From Eutreptiella sp. 'Long Island Sound 2002' (taxonomy: Eukaryota > Euglenozoa > Euglenophyceae > Eutreptiales > Eutreptiaceae): a DNA stretch of 64,000 nucleotides. The stretch is taken from assembly GCA_964036045.1 (NCBI GenBank), contig OZ038379.1:67672719-67736718 (forward strand), read 5' to 3'. Within the stretch, counting starts at the first letter, position 1. Each line of letters opens with the position of its first letter. A program made the translations under genes and the position numbers. Shown here piece by piece: positions 22,341 to 32,331 of the stretch. Below the pieces are notes generated by a model. It saw nothing but the letters and a program-made list of their open reading frames with translations, made no database searches and was not told the origin of the DNA.

Positions 22341-24144
22341 GCCGCCTGTGGCGCGGGGGTGTGCAGGTGTTGTTGTTGGTGGGTTGTGCCCCCCCCCCCT
22401 CCCCTTTGGTTTTTTTTTGGGGCTTTGTTGTGTCGGTCGCTGGTTGTCCGGGTCTTGGGTCTCGTGGTCTCTGTCCCCCCATCACTTCTCTTCCGGGCCG
22501 CGTTGTTTGCTGTTTGTGTTTTTTGTTTTTTCAGCTTGGTGTGTGTCCGTGTGTTTTGGGTGTCCCTTCTCCCGGTGGGCTGCTACCCTCGGCTTGGTGT
22601 TGCCGGTTTTCGCTGGGTGGTCTCCCGGCGCCCCTTTGTGGGGTGCTGTCTTCGGTGCCGTCTGGGTGGGGAGTGTGGCCGCCTCTTGTGGTGCTGGTGG
22701 GCGGCCTGCCGGCTGTGGGCCGTTCTCGCCCCCCCCCGCTCCCTGTTGTTTTTTTTTTTGGGGGGGGTCTGCGTGTTCCTCCCTCTGCCTTCTCTGGACT
22801 GGCGCACGCACTGGTCGGCCTTTTTGTGTGGTTTTCTGGTTTGCTGTTGGTGGTTGCGTTTCGCCAGGCCATGCCCCGGCCCCATGGGCCGGGTGGGTTA
22901 TGTACATGTTGGGCGCGGCGCCCCTTCCTGCCGGGTTGGTTCTGGCTCTGCTGGGTGGGCGGTTGTGCCAGGCGGCTTCGTGTGGCCCTGGGTTAGCTGT
23001 GTCCTCTCGTCTCCGCGGTGCCGGTTTTTGCTTTCCGGCGGCGGCTTGTGTGGGTGGACCGCCACCGTTGTTGCCGGGCGTGCGGCGGCCCTCTGCCGGT
23101 ATGTGGCGGGCTGGTGCGGTTCCTTCGGGGGTGTGCGGTGGCTTGATTCGGTTAGACCCTCGGTTAGCGTCCCTTGCTTGGTGTTGTGGTGTGTTGTGGT
23201 GCGCCGTGCTGCGTCGTGTCGTGTTTTGACGTGCTGCGTCGTGTTGGTCTGTGCCGTGTTGCGGTGCGCCCTGATAGGCCGCGCCGTGTTGCGCCCCGTC
23301 GCGCCGTGGTGTGCCTCTCTGTGCCGCGTCGCGTCGCGTCGTGCTGTGACGTGTTGTGCTTTGGGCTGCCTTGTTGTGTTGCGTTGCACTGTGGTGCGCT
23401 GCGGTGCGGTGTGCCGTGCTGCCTCGTGTTGTGCCGTGGTGGGTCGGTGGAGGTTAGTCTGGCCTGTGTGGTGGTGGGACCTGCCGGTCGGAGCGTGGCT
23501 GGTTAGAGGCTGGGGGGTGCGGTTAGGTGTGGGTGGCTCCCTGGGTCCGTGCTGTGGGGGTCTGGGTGTGCCGCTCTGGTCGGTGGGTCGGGTAGGTGTC
23601 CGCGGAAATGCCCTCCCTGGGGGCCTGTGCCGTGGTCTTGTGTCCCCTGTGGGTCCCGGTCCCTAGCCCCGGGCGCCCTGGCCGTGCCTTTGTCCTCTTC
23701 CGGTGCCTGTGAGGTGGCCCTTGTGGTGGCCGGGGTCGTCGCCTTGCGGTGAGGGCGTGGTGGTGGGCTGCGTGGCGTTGATCCCAGTGGCTTCCTCTGT
23801 AGGTGTAGCCCATTCTCCCCGTGCAGGTGTGCCCTCCCTCCCCTGTGTGGTTTCCGCTGGCTGCAGGGCCTGTGCCGGTGTGACCGGTATGGCGTCCGAT
23901 TCGCGCCTCGGCGGCGTCTGTTGGCAGCGTGCGTCCCCGGGGTTCGCGCGGCCTCCGCTGGGGGTGGGGGGCGCCTGTCTCTCCGTCGTGGTATGCCCTT
24001 CTTGCGTGTGGGTCCTGGTGCCCGCCGTGATATCCTCTCTCCCTGCGCCCCGGTCCCTGTTCCCTCTCCTTGCTGGCCCTTTGGTGGTTTCCTGCTCCCA
24101 CGTTGTTTCGCTCCCGGTGCCCTGTCCCTATGGGCGCCTGCCTG

Positions 24145-24621
24145 TCACCTTGGGCGCTTCCGTGCCACCTTGCCGGAGTGTCCCTCTCTGCCCCTTGCCC
24201 TTCCCTTGCCCGTGCCCTTTCCCTTCCCAGTGTGGTCATGGTGGGGTAGGGGGGGGGCGCCGCTGGCCCAGGCCTGGGGCTGGGTGGCCTGGAGCCATTG
24301 GCGGAGGGTTCGGGGGGTGTAGGGGGGGCGGAGGCCCTGGACCGCGTTCCGGAGGAGGGCCTCCCATGCCGCCTGCAGCATGATGGCCTCCGGGGCGGCC
24401 TCGTTGGGGTCGGCGGGGCTGCGGGTGCGCACCTCCTCGAAGGTGTGCACCATGTGCACCCCTTCTCGCCTTCCCGCTCCCCCGGCCCACTTCACCCAGC
24501 GGCGGAGCTCCTGCAAAGCGGGGGCAGACCACCAGGCGAGTTGGGCGGGGCCCTGGGGGCGGGAGGGGTCCGAGCTCGAGGTCCTGGAGTGGCGGGAGGA
24601 GGACGTGGACATGCTGCGGTG
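24145..24621 (-). pseudogene. L-family C-terminal domain (copy 3, frame intact, 5'-truncated)
   Basis: A single minus-strand frame reads MSTSSSRHSRTSSSDPS, SAPALQELRRWVKWAGG, HTFEEVRTRSPADP, QAAWEALLRNAV and the basic tail KGKGTGKGRARGREGHSG up to a stop at 24145. It is the better-preserved version of the domain broken at 10421-10857. By chance it is in frame with the interrupted gypsy-1 ORF on its 5' side, so the ORF reads through the insertion junction from 25032. It has no promoter or start of its own. Confidence 0.65.
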
Positions 24622-24636
24622 CTGCGGGGGTATTTT
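24622..24636. repeat. Target-site duplication, right copy
   Basis: CTGCGGGGGTATTTT, immediately right of LINE copy 3 on the plus strand. It matches 21454-21469. On each side the gypsy-1 reading frame resumes: the residues around KIPP occur at both junctions. Confidence 0.85.
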
Positions 24637-25395
24637 AACTTTAGTCAGCCCAGCAATCAGAGCGTGGGCTCCTCTGGAGTAATCCTGTCTAAGCAACTGT
24701 TTCCTGAGCTGTTGCCTGGCCAGAATTCCGCACACCACCCTGGGCCTGACTGAAGATTTGTATACCTCCTGACCCTCATCAGTGAACTGCAGCCCGTCAT
24801 CGATATGCAGCGTGAGCAGGGACTCGATATCCTTATCAGAGGGACCGACGGAGCCCTCATCCTCACTAACTTCGTTGAAATCTGAGAAGAGAGACAAAGA
24901 GGAGGCGGCAAGGCGACATACACCAAGTTCAGGGGAGCTAGGAGCACATTCAGGTGGGGCTGAGCGCAAAGACATGGAGGAAGCAGCAACAGTGGCCAGT
25001 AGAATGGCAAAAAAGGAGACAAATGCATGCATCTAGGCCCACAAGGCACGCATGTACAGAAAATTCAGGTACAGAAGCCTGTCAGTCCTGAACTGGTGTA
25101 CAAACTGAGCAACACTGGCTCCAGGCTCAGTATCAGACTGATGCGCCAAAACTTTTTCTTCCCTCTCAAGCGATTCCCTCTCTTGACGCTGGACCCCCTC
25201 CAGATCGGACTCCGACCCATGGAAGGTGGAATCCTCAGCCAACCCTGCTGGATAAGCCCAGCGGCTGAGACCGTCAGCGACCTGCTTGTCTGGCCCGGGC
25301 TTACAAACCACTACAATGTTGTAGCGGCTTAAAAATTCGTGCCACCGTCCTTGGCGACCAAGAGGCCCGCTCACCGTACAAAGATCCTCTTTGTA
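24637..25395 (-). pseudogene. Gypsy-1 RNase H C-terminus and RNase H-integrase spacer
   Basis: Minus strand: after a TAG at the position where gypsy-2 has Trp (SLES*YKED here, SLQSWYKE there), the frame continues WHEFLSRYNIVVV and PGPDKQVADGLSRWAYPAG. This is the terminal RNase H motif with catalytic Asp in ADGLSR. A further TAG at 25033-25035 precedes MHAFVSFFAILLATVAAS, a hydrophobic stretch, and an acidic spacer (NEVSEDEGSVGPSDKDIE). The spacer runs to the LINE insertion point. The family normally has such a spacer before the integrase zinc finger. Two nonsense codons make it non-functional. Confidence 0.7.
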
Positions 25396-26928
25396 CTATG
25401 ATTCTAGGGACTTATGGTCACTGAAAATGGTGACGTTCCTGCCCCAAATCCAGCTTTTAAATTTCAGGAGACAAGAGATAATTGCATAAGTCTCTTGCTC
25501 CCTAACAGACCACCTCTGTTGTCCTTGGCCGGGCTTACCCTCAAGCTTCCGGCTGAAAAAAGCACACGGCACCCACTTCCCATCAGGGGTCTTCTGCTCT
25601 AAAACTGCCCCGATGCCGTAAGTACAGGCATCCACATGAATCGCGTACTGCCCTTCAAGACTAGAAATATACAACTCACATGTGGTGCAGATCGCCTGTT
25701 TTAATTTCTCAAATTTGGTCCTCATTTCAGGAGTCCAATTGATAAAATTGTCCTCCTTGGCGATCTTGCACCAGCCCTTCTGACCCTGAACGTTCGTAGC
25801 ATGTTCATATTTCACCTGCAGGCTCTCCATCAGTGGGGCTGCCAGATCGGCATAGTTTTTCATATAGATGCTATACGAATTCACCAGCCTCAAGGCCCCC
25901 TTCATTTGCTTTGGGGTCTGGATCATCTTTACCGTCCAACTTCGGATAGCATCGACTTTGGACGGGGCTGGCGAACGTTTACCATCATGTAAAATGTGGC
26001 CACAGTACTTGACCTTGGTCATGAACATGTGGCATTTATCGAAACGTACCTTGAGATGACATTTCTCAAGAGTTTCAAACAGTGCAACAACCTGATCAAA
26101 GTGGGCCTGTAACATGGCTTTGTGGTCAAGCTCACGGCCATCAGACTTATAAACAGCTATAGTGCCAGAGAGCAAATCATCAATACAGGGCATAGTGCCA
26201 GGCTGCAGGTGTTTAGTGCAGTCTGACACCATTCTTTGGAAGGCCTGTGGGCCAACCTTAATTCCCATGGGGAGTACCTTCCACTCAAACAGCCCCCAGG
26301 GAGTGCAGAAGGCAGTATACTGCCGACTGTCCTCACTGATTGGCATTTGGTGGAAGCCTTCTTCAAGGTCAAGCAGGGTCCACAGTCGGTTACCCTGTTG
26401 CCTGAGGAGCATGTCCTCGATCACCGGCAGCGGAAACTCATGCCCATGGAGCTGAGTATTCACATACCGGTAATCAATGACAAGCCTCCACTTGCCATTG
26501 GGCTTGGGCACGAGGAAGCCTCGGGTAACCGAGGGCGAATGGCTGGGCTGAATCCAGCGCTTCTTCAAAAAATTGTCCACTTTTGCCCTGAGTGCCTCCT
26601 CGCGCTCCCCAAGAGCTCTCATAGCTTTATACGCCCTAGGGACTGCCCCCGGTATTGGCTGTAAAGTAGAAACGCCCTCAGGACTAGGTGCGGAAATATT
26701 TTTCGAAATTTCATCCCAGGTGTTCCCGTCCTCCCTAAAGACTGTGTCCTTGAAACGTTCATCTACCCAGTGCCTATACTTTTCACTGCCGGGCATGACA
26801 TAATTGGCCTCAATCATGGCGTGCACACATCTGTCGCGTGCAGGAAATACTTCTGGCGTGGGCTCAGCAGCAGTTTGGGAGAAATGCAAGAACTTGGAAA
26901 ACTGCTCATCATTGAGCTCAGAATGCAA
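25396..26928 (-). pseudogene. Gypsy-1 reverse transcriptase and RNase H N-terminus
   Basis: The minus-strand ORF shows RT motifs RGFLVPKPNGKWRLVIDYR, WTLLDLEEGFHQMPI, FCTPWGLFEWKVLPMGIKVG and the active site MPCIDDLLSG. Most gypsy RTs have Tyr or Phe where this has Cys (C-I-D-D). The connection and RNase H follow: PAPSKVDAIRSW, YAIHVDACTYGIGAVLEQK and VREQETYAI, ending SDHKSLES at a TAG that replaces a Trp codon. The same frame extends upstream beyond a TGA at 26953-26955. The ATG at 26928 is the first after that stop, and the true product would be part of a longer Pol polyprotein. The Cys substitution and stops suggest inactivity. Confidence 0.85.
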
Positions 26929-26952
26929 CTTGATCGTGTTGACCTGGGCATC

Positions 26953-27862
26953 TCAATGGCATATTCGCTGGGATGTCTCTTCAGCAGTGAATGACCTCTG
27001 GTTGACACTGTCAAGCCAAATTTTCTTCAACTCATGTTCTGAAGGAGGACAAGAGAGTTTTACCTGATGATCTGGTGTCTGGACTTGATGCAGAAGCTCC
27101 TGGACCGCCACAATCATTGAATCACCATCTGAAGGGGGGGGAGTTGAATGGAGAATGGATGCAGGATCCAACACAGGATCCAGAAAAGGGAACTTCATCG
27201 CAGAAACACGCATAGAATTCTCCAAAAATTCAGAATCAGGAGGTTCAGGAGGAAGAGGTAAGAATCCATCCTTGGCCTGTTGGCGCACAGTGGCGCGCCA
27301 TTTTTTGCTGGACATACCCATGGGTCTCTTGGCCTGGGGCTGATGCCACTGCCTGCGAATTCTTTTTTTCTTGTCTGTATGGGCGGAAGTCCAGCCCATC
27401 TTGTGCAAGCCATCCTGGTGTTCTCCCACGGAGTCAAATATAACAGCCCTGAATTTCCGTGGACCTTGTCGATGGGTTTTTCCCCATTCATCCACCAAAA
27501 TGTTCTGACTGGCGGGAAAATCCAACCAGTCAATGGCAACTTCCCCCGGGGACAAGAACCATGGCTGTCCCTTTAACACACCACTGCGATGCCTCTACCC
27601 CCTTTCAGCGAACCTTCTCTACCATCCGATGGCAATCACCAATTGGTGGCATCAAAAACAAAGATTCATCACCCCATGAGATGGCAAACCAACCGTTCAC
27701 GTCCCTACCCCCTTTGGGCTGGTTAACCCATTCGCCGTTGTGTCTATAACACAACTCAGGTGCTGCAAAGGGAAATACCCTGGGCTGAAATTGAGGGCCT
27801 GCCCACTGGAGCAGGTGACCGTACCAATCAGCATGGATTGGAAAACGACCGTTTCTAATCAT
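26953..27862 (-). pseudogene. Gypsy-1 domain between protease and RT (FA...W...PP type) and spacer
   Basis: Minus strand, first frame 27862-27605: HADWYGHLLQWAG, VFPFAAPELCYRHNGEWV, GWFAISWGDESLFLMPPIG and HRMVEKVR. After a frame change, 27579-26953 continues GQPWFLSPGEVAIDWLDFPA, then a basic linker. An FA...W...PP...K order also appears at 53100-53520 in gypsy-2 and, in part, at the C-terminus of the DIRS RT protein (40100-40290). In DIRS elements that C-terminal region has been compared with DAM-type methyltransferases. No catalytic residue can be verified here. Frameshift and stops (27605, 26953) break it. Confidence 0.5.
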
Positions 27863-27916
27863 GGAAGGGGATAACTCCTCGTTAGCTACAACAGAACCTT
27901 TATGCCAACCCCTGAT

Positions 27917-28798
27917 TTACCACCATTGCCTCCTCTTGGGACGAACAGTGGTCTTCACAAGACCTATGGCGCCCACGCCAGTCACTCCACCCGACGCAGA
28001 TTTCGCTGGATTACCCTCACGGGCTGTTGCTTCCGCGGCAGCAATACCTGAGGCCGTCTCCAAGGCGTCAACAGCCACGTTCAGGTAGTGTTGTTCGTCT
28101 GAATGACCTGTAATTTCCTGACCAGACCTATCTCTGGGAAACCCAAAGCGCCCCACGAACTCGTCAGGGGGTTGGGTAGAACCCACTGAACCCTCATCTT
28201 CACTGTAGGACTCGCTGTGAGCATCACTGTCCCCTGTATTCTGTACAGGGCTGAAGTATTCCTTCTTTGCAGAAATCATCTGCAAAATCTGAGATCGAGG
28301 CGTCTCATTGTCCAGCTCAGTTGCTTAGGGGCCCGCTTCAGTACTTGAAATTCCTACAGATGGGGCCGACTGCAAACCAGCATCGGTTCTGAATCCCAAA
28401 ATTGCCATCAGGGGAAGATATTCCCCACCAGAGTGAAGAGTGTCATATAAAATGAGCTCATGTCGCTCAAACAACGGCGTAATGCGTCCTACGGCCGCGC
28501 TCTGAGGCGTGGGGGAATACATCAATATTGCTGCACTTATGCAAAAAATGGAATAAACCTTAAGCGGTTCAAAAAGTGGCCAGTCAACATGGAAAATGAC
28601 CCGCATAATGGAAACATCCTTCGTTGAATGTGACAGAACAGCGATGGATCTGGGTGTTCTATAATCGAAATATTTTCTTGATTGATCTGCCAAATGCAAT
28701 GCTGCACTGAAGGTACACAATGCTAACATAGACACCAAGAATGCTTTTTGGGTGCCACTGCTGATGCCGTTCACTCTGTTTCTCAGGAGGCATTGCAC
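27917..28798 (-). pseudogene. Gypsy-1 pol spacer of unknown function
   Basis: Two successive minus-strand segments in one frame, 28798-28325 and 28285-27917, are separated by a stop. The first includes KAFLVSMLALCTFSAALHLA and a segment around IFHVDWPLFEPLKVYSIFC. The second is acidic and then basic (SYSEDEGSVGS, TVRPKRRQWW). I recognise no domain. It overlaps the end of the protease ORF by 16 bp in another frame, which may be the remnant of a frameshift or a decay lesion. Confidence 0.35.
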
Positions 28799-29604
28799 CG
28801 CCCAGATGCTGATGTGCCCTCAGAGCCGCCTATGGTCTGGTGATGATGGTGCTGGAGATTCCTCCGCATCAGGCTTCTCCATCTCCTTCCTCTCCTGCTC
28901 ATGTGTTTCCTGTGTTGTCTTGTATCAACGGAATCCGAACCAGAATTCTGCACTTCAAAAAATGCATCGTGCGTTGCTACATAATAAGCTGACGCCTCTA
29001 TCGAAGGTTTAGTAATCTCACGTGCCTGCACCCATAAATGTGCTGCAGGTGCACTGACGCCAGCAGTCAAAGCAGCAGATATGTCTGCCTTACCCACGTC
29101 CTCTTCAAACATAAAACATGGGGGTTCTATATTAATATGGATGCCATAGCGAGCAAAAAATGGAAATCCCCGGGTACAGCGGGGGCCCACGTTGGCGATG
29201 TATATGGTAGCATTACGACATCTTGCCATGACGGCCCCATCACGGCTCCCAGGCACAATGATGTCGCCTCTTACAACCTGCTTGCCCCCTTCAAGGTGAG
29301 CTTGTTGCACTCTGATCAAATTAAATGGTACTGTGGCCGCTTCCCTCAGGATGAGGGGTATCAATTCTTGACCTATCACCACCATACACTCACACCCTGT
29401 ATCCCCTAACATGGAGCAACAGATAGGTGGTGAGTGCGGATCCTTATAGGGCAATATTGAGCCTGGTACGATGACTCCAGTGGATTTATGCTCACTCATA
29501 CCAGGACGAGGTTCTCTCAGAAACTCCTCCTCATCGCCACACATGCTGAGCTGCAAGAGAAGACAGGGCATGTCATCCCAATTGGCCGCAAAATTCACCC
29601 GCAA
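28783..29604 (-). CDS. Gypsy-1 retropepsin-like aspartic protease region
   Basis: The protease would cleave the Gag-Pol polyprotein. The minus-strand ORF of 273 codons contains PPICCSMLGDTGCECMVVIG, an Asp-Thr-Gly catalytic triplet in a hydrophobic context as in retropepsins. It is followed by a region resembling the flap and second strands (AHLEGGKQVVRGDIIVPG). It is in the same frame as gag upstream (stop at 29656), so gag-protease may once have been continuous. Retropepsins act as dimers of about 100 residues. The extra C-terminal 130 residues, with a His-rich end, are unassigned. Confidence 0.65.
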   Translation of the reverse strand: MRVNFAANWDDMPCLLLQLSMCGDEEEFLREPRPGMSEHKSTGVIVPGSILPYKDPHSPPICCSMLGDTGCECMVVIGQELIPLILREAATVPFNLIRVQQAHLEGGKQVVRGDIIVPGSRDGAVMARCRNATIYIANVGPRCTRGFPFFARYGIHINIEPPCFMFEEDVGKADISAALTAGVSAPAAHLWVQAREITKPSIEASAYYVATHDAFFEVQNSGSDSVDTRQHRKHMSRRGRRWRSLMRRNLQHHHHQTIGGSEGTSASGRCNAS

Positions 29605-29655
29605 CCGCGGATATTCAGTCGCCCGGGGTGCATCCAGTCCTCTCTGGCGACGTCT

Positions 29656-32286
29656 CTATCCTGATTTATCTGAAGAGGATTTATACCCCGCAGGACGTAA
29701 CTCAGGATATGCCTCCCAGCAGTCCTTCAATTCATGGGTGGTCTTACCACACTTAGGACAAGGCGGGTACCTTCCAGTTTTGGAGGCCCCCATGCCCTTG
29801 GTTGTTGGTGTGTTTTTCAGCGCCTCATTTATTTTTTGTCTGATGTGCAGCGGCGCTTTCTCAGGATGCTTCGTCCAGCAGTCCTCGGGCCTGTGTGTAA
29901 CGCCCTGCTTTTTGCAGCGTGGGCATGTATATCCTGAGTTACCCGAGCCTTGCTTGGGCATTGCATTCACCTCCACCTGGGTGGAGCGAACCTCAGGTGG
30001 TGGTTCCTGCCGCTGTACCTCCAGATCTTGCACCTTTCGCCCTGGATCAGGTGTCACTGTGGGGGATGGATTGCCATACATGTGGCGCTGCAGTTGGGCT
30101 TTTTTGCGAGAAGCCCTCTCGTAGGTGACCATTCCCGGCAGCACAAAACAGAACACCTCCATGTAGTTCATCTGTCTGTTGCACCTTCCCTCTTCTTCAA
30201 TTACCTTCCACCACAAGGTGTCACTCTTGAGCGTACCAAACACATGCATGAGAAGAGTCTTTGCTGCATCCTGTGTGACCCCTTCCCTTACACGTGCAAC
30301 CCACACCAAAACCTCAGCGAAAAAATCAGAGATTTCCTGTGCAGTAGGATTACTGAGGACTGGACGCAGTTGTTCCCAAGTCTCCTCCATCACATCAGGA
30401 TTTCCCGCTCTCAGGACTTCACCCCGCACAACTGTAAAGGTTCTTTGAAAGTTTAAACCTCTCCGGAGAATAATCCTGTTGTATATTCCCCGGCGATTGA
30501 CAGGCAATTTACTAACCAACACAAGACGGCGTACTACATCACCCACTGTGCATCCCCAGTCCTTCAGCCATTGTTGGAATTGCTCAAGCCACGGCAGTGC
30601 TGTTTCACCTGACGCATTCCACTCCCGAAGTGAGCTTGCTGCTTGTACCGCCTTTAGCGTGCAATCATCAAGCATGGGCGTGGCAAGATTATGTATACCG
30701 TGTACTCCAAGATCGGGCATTTCAGACCATGGCAATGGCCCTGAAACATGTCGAGACGGCAATGGTTCATCATCATCCAGCGGTACCTCGGGTGCAACCT
30801 CATCAAATGCGAATGCTCTTAGGATGCCACTCAGTTTCACCTTTGGGAATTTATCTCCGTCGTCCAAACACATTTCTAGGGGGGCAAAAGCATCAAAACT
30901 CCCAGTGGTTGAATCAAAATACCTGAGATCCAAGCCACGGCAGTGTCTCCACTCGCCGTCTCGTCCACGTGGTGGTCGCCCATCGTGTGTTGGCTGGTCT
31001 CCGAATTCCACGTCAGATGTCTCGTCCCAGCTAGACTTAATCTGAATCGTGTGAGAGCCCGTAGCACCCGCGCCACTCTTATGAACACGATCAGGGTGAA
31101 TGTCACCGGAATAAACTCGATCACTCTTCAAATGCGGGTATACATCATGATTTTTCACATACATGTTTCCACTCAGAGAATCATTGTAAACGTTCCCATA
31201 ACTTCCCGATTGATGATATTTTCTGGGAGCTGTTGAGACCAGAATGTCATTAGGAGGGAAACAGGACGGAAGGTTACCGCCAAGCAACGAATATTGCGCT
31301 GACATACCCTGTGCTTCCGACTTCGGTTGTTCTCTTCTGTTCATTGATTCTAGTGATTTCGGTGCGCTCATGTCAGACAGGTCTGCACGAAGTGAGGGCG
31401 GGATGGATTTTTCCGGACTAGCTCCACAGATCAATGTCTTCTCCCAATGGGCCTTTTCACCCTGTTGTGGTGAATGATGACTAGGGAGCCTTGGTGTCCC
31501 AGCTGAAGGCGGCTCATGCTTAGAGATCCGCGTTATGGCATTCCTATTTGCATCTATACTGAGCTGCATCCCTGAAATCCTTTTCCCTAACTCCTCACTT
31601 TCCTCACGAATGGTTCTCACCTGAAGTTGCAAATCTTGCACAACCAAAGGCACGGCAGGTTCTACAAAGGGTGATGTGTCTTCGTTAATACCCTTGGTAG
31701 AATTACCAAGCTTGAAATCAACACCATCAAATTTTGTTTTCATCTCCACATATCCAACATGAATCTTCTCTACACGCAAGGACATCGCATGACCTGAAGT
31801 TTGTACCGTGGTTGACAATTCATTCAAGGATTGTTGGACATCTTGAGTGGTTTTACTCAAAGCATCATGTTTGAATTTCAAACCTTCAATTTTAGCTTCA
31901 AGTTCCACATTGTTTTTCATGTATGCAGACAACTCGGCAGTGAGAGTGGCCAATGGGCCCACTCCCTCGGGATCCTTGTTAGATTGTATGGTACAATGAG
32001 TGGATTGGAGTTTTTCGATCCGCTCCATTCGCAAGGCTAAAGAATCAAGAACAGCATCCTTCGTCCTCAATTTACAGATGACATTGGCCTTGAGTATCAC
32101 ACGTTCTTGCCGTCGATGTTGTCGTTCTTGTTCAAGACCTCGTTTTCGCTCGTCTCGCTCTTGTTGAAGTTCTTGTTCTAGTTTTCGAATAGTCTCTTCA
32201 TGGCTTTTTTGAACCGCATTAGTTTGGGTCATGAACTTCTCCAATTCTTGTTCCACTTGAATCAGTCGACTATTGATGGTGCCCAT
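29656..32286 (-). CDS. Gypsy-1 Gag with coiled coil and two CCHC zinc knuckles
   Basis: Gag would form the particle and bind element RNA. The 876-codon minus-strand ORF begins with a long charged heptad-rich region (residues about 1-260, for example QVEQELEKFMTQTNAVQKS), predicted as coiled coil. A polar linker follows. A capsid-like region (about 590-770) reads SGETALPWLEQFQQWLKDWG and EISDFFAEVLVWVARVREG. Two knuckles then follow: CPRCKKQGVTHRPEDC and the canonical C-x2-C-x4-H-x4-C CPKCGKTTHELKDC. It is open over its entire length. The upstream ORF at 32332-32958 is in the same frame, separated by one TAA. Confidence 0.8.
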   Translation of the reverse strand: MGTINSRLIQVEQELEKFMTQTNAVQKSHEETIRKLEQELQQERDERKRGLEQERQHRRQERVILKANVICKLRTKDAVLDSLALRMERIEKLQSTHCTIQSNKDPEGVGPLATLTAELSAYMKNNVELEAKIEGLKFKHDALSKTTQDVQQSLNELSTTVQTSGHAMSLRVEKIHVGYVEMKTKFDGVDFKLGNSTKGINEDTSPFVEPAVPLVVQDLQLQVRTIREESEELGKRISGMQLSIDANRNAITRISKHEPPSAGTPRLPSHHSPQQGEKAHWEKTLICGASPEKSIPPSLRADLSDMSAPKSLESMNRREQPKSEAQGMSAQYSLLGGNLPSCFPPNDILVSTAPRKYHQSGSYGNVYNDSLSGNMYVKNHDVYPHLKSDRVYSGDIHPDRVHKSGAGATGSHTIQIKSSWDETSDVEFGDQPTHDGRPPRGRDGEWRHCRGLDLRYFDSTTGSFDAFAPLEMCLDDGDKFPKVKLSGILRAFAFDEVAPEVPLDDDEPLPSRHVSGPLPWSEMPDLGVHGIHNLATPMLDDCTLKAVQAASSLREWNASGETALPWLEQFQQWLKDWGCTVGDVVRRLVLVSKLPVNRRGIYNRIILRRGLNFQRTFTVVRGEVLRAGNPDVMEETWEQLRPVLSNPTAQEISDFFAEVLVWVARVREGVTQDAAKTLLMHVFGTLKSDTLWWKVIEEEGRCNRQMNYMEVFCFVLPGMVTYERASRKKAQLQRHMYGNPSPTVTPDPGRKVQDLEVQRQEPPPEVRSTQVEVNAMPKQGSGNSGYTCPRCKKQGVTHRPEDCWTKHPEKAPLHIRQKINEALKNTPTTKGMGASKTGRYPPCPKCGKTTHELKDCWEAYPELRPAGYKSSSDKSG

Positions 32287-32331
32287 TTGGTTGTCTACGT
32301 TCCTTGCAGTTTCATCCCTTCGGCCATGTAA

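Larger units (their letters stand above)
21470..24621 (-). mobile_element. LINE family L, copy 3, inserted in gypsy-1
   Basis: A 5'-truncated copy on the minus strand. It starts in the RS-rich coding segment (about 24621), continues with the conserved C-terminal domain (stop at 24145), a 2.7-kb 3' UTR, the conserved 3' block and an (ACCT)n tail (21471-21490 as AGGT on plus). It corresponds to about 10383-13755 of copy 2. Both ends abut a 15-16-bp target-site duplication. The tail is at the 3' end and truncation is at the 5' end, exactly as expected from target-primed reverse transcription. It cuts the pol gene of gypsy-1 between RNase H and the integrase zinc finger. Confidence 0.9.
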
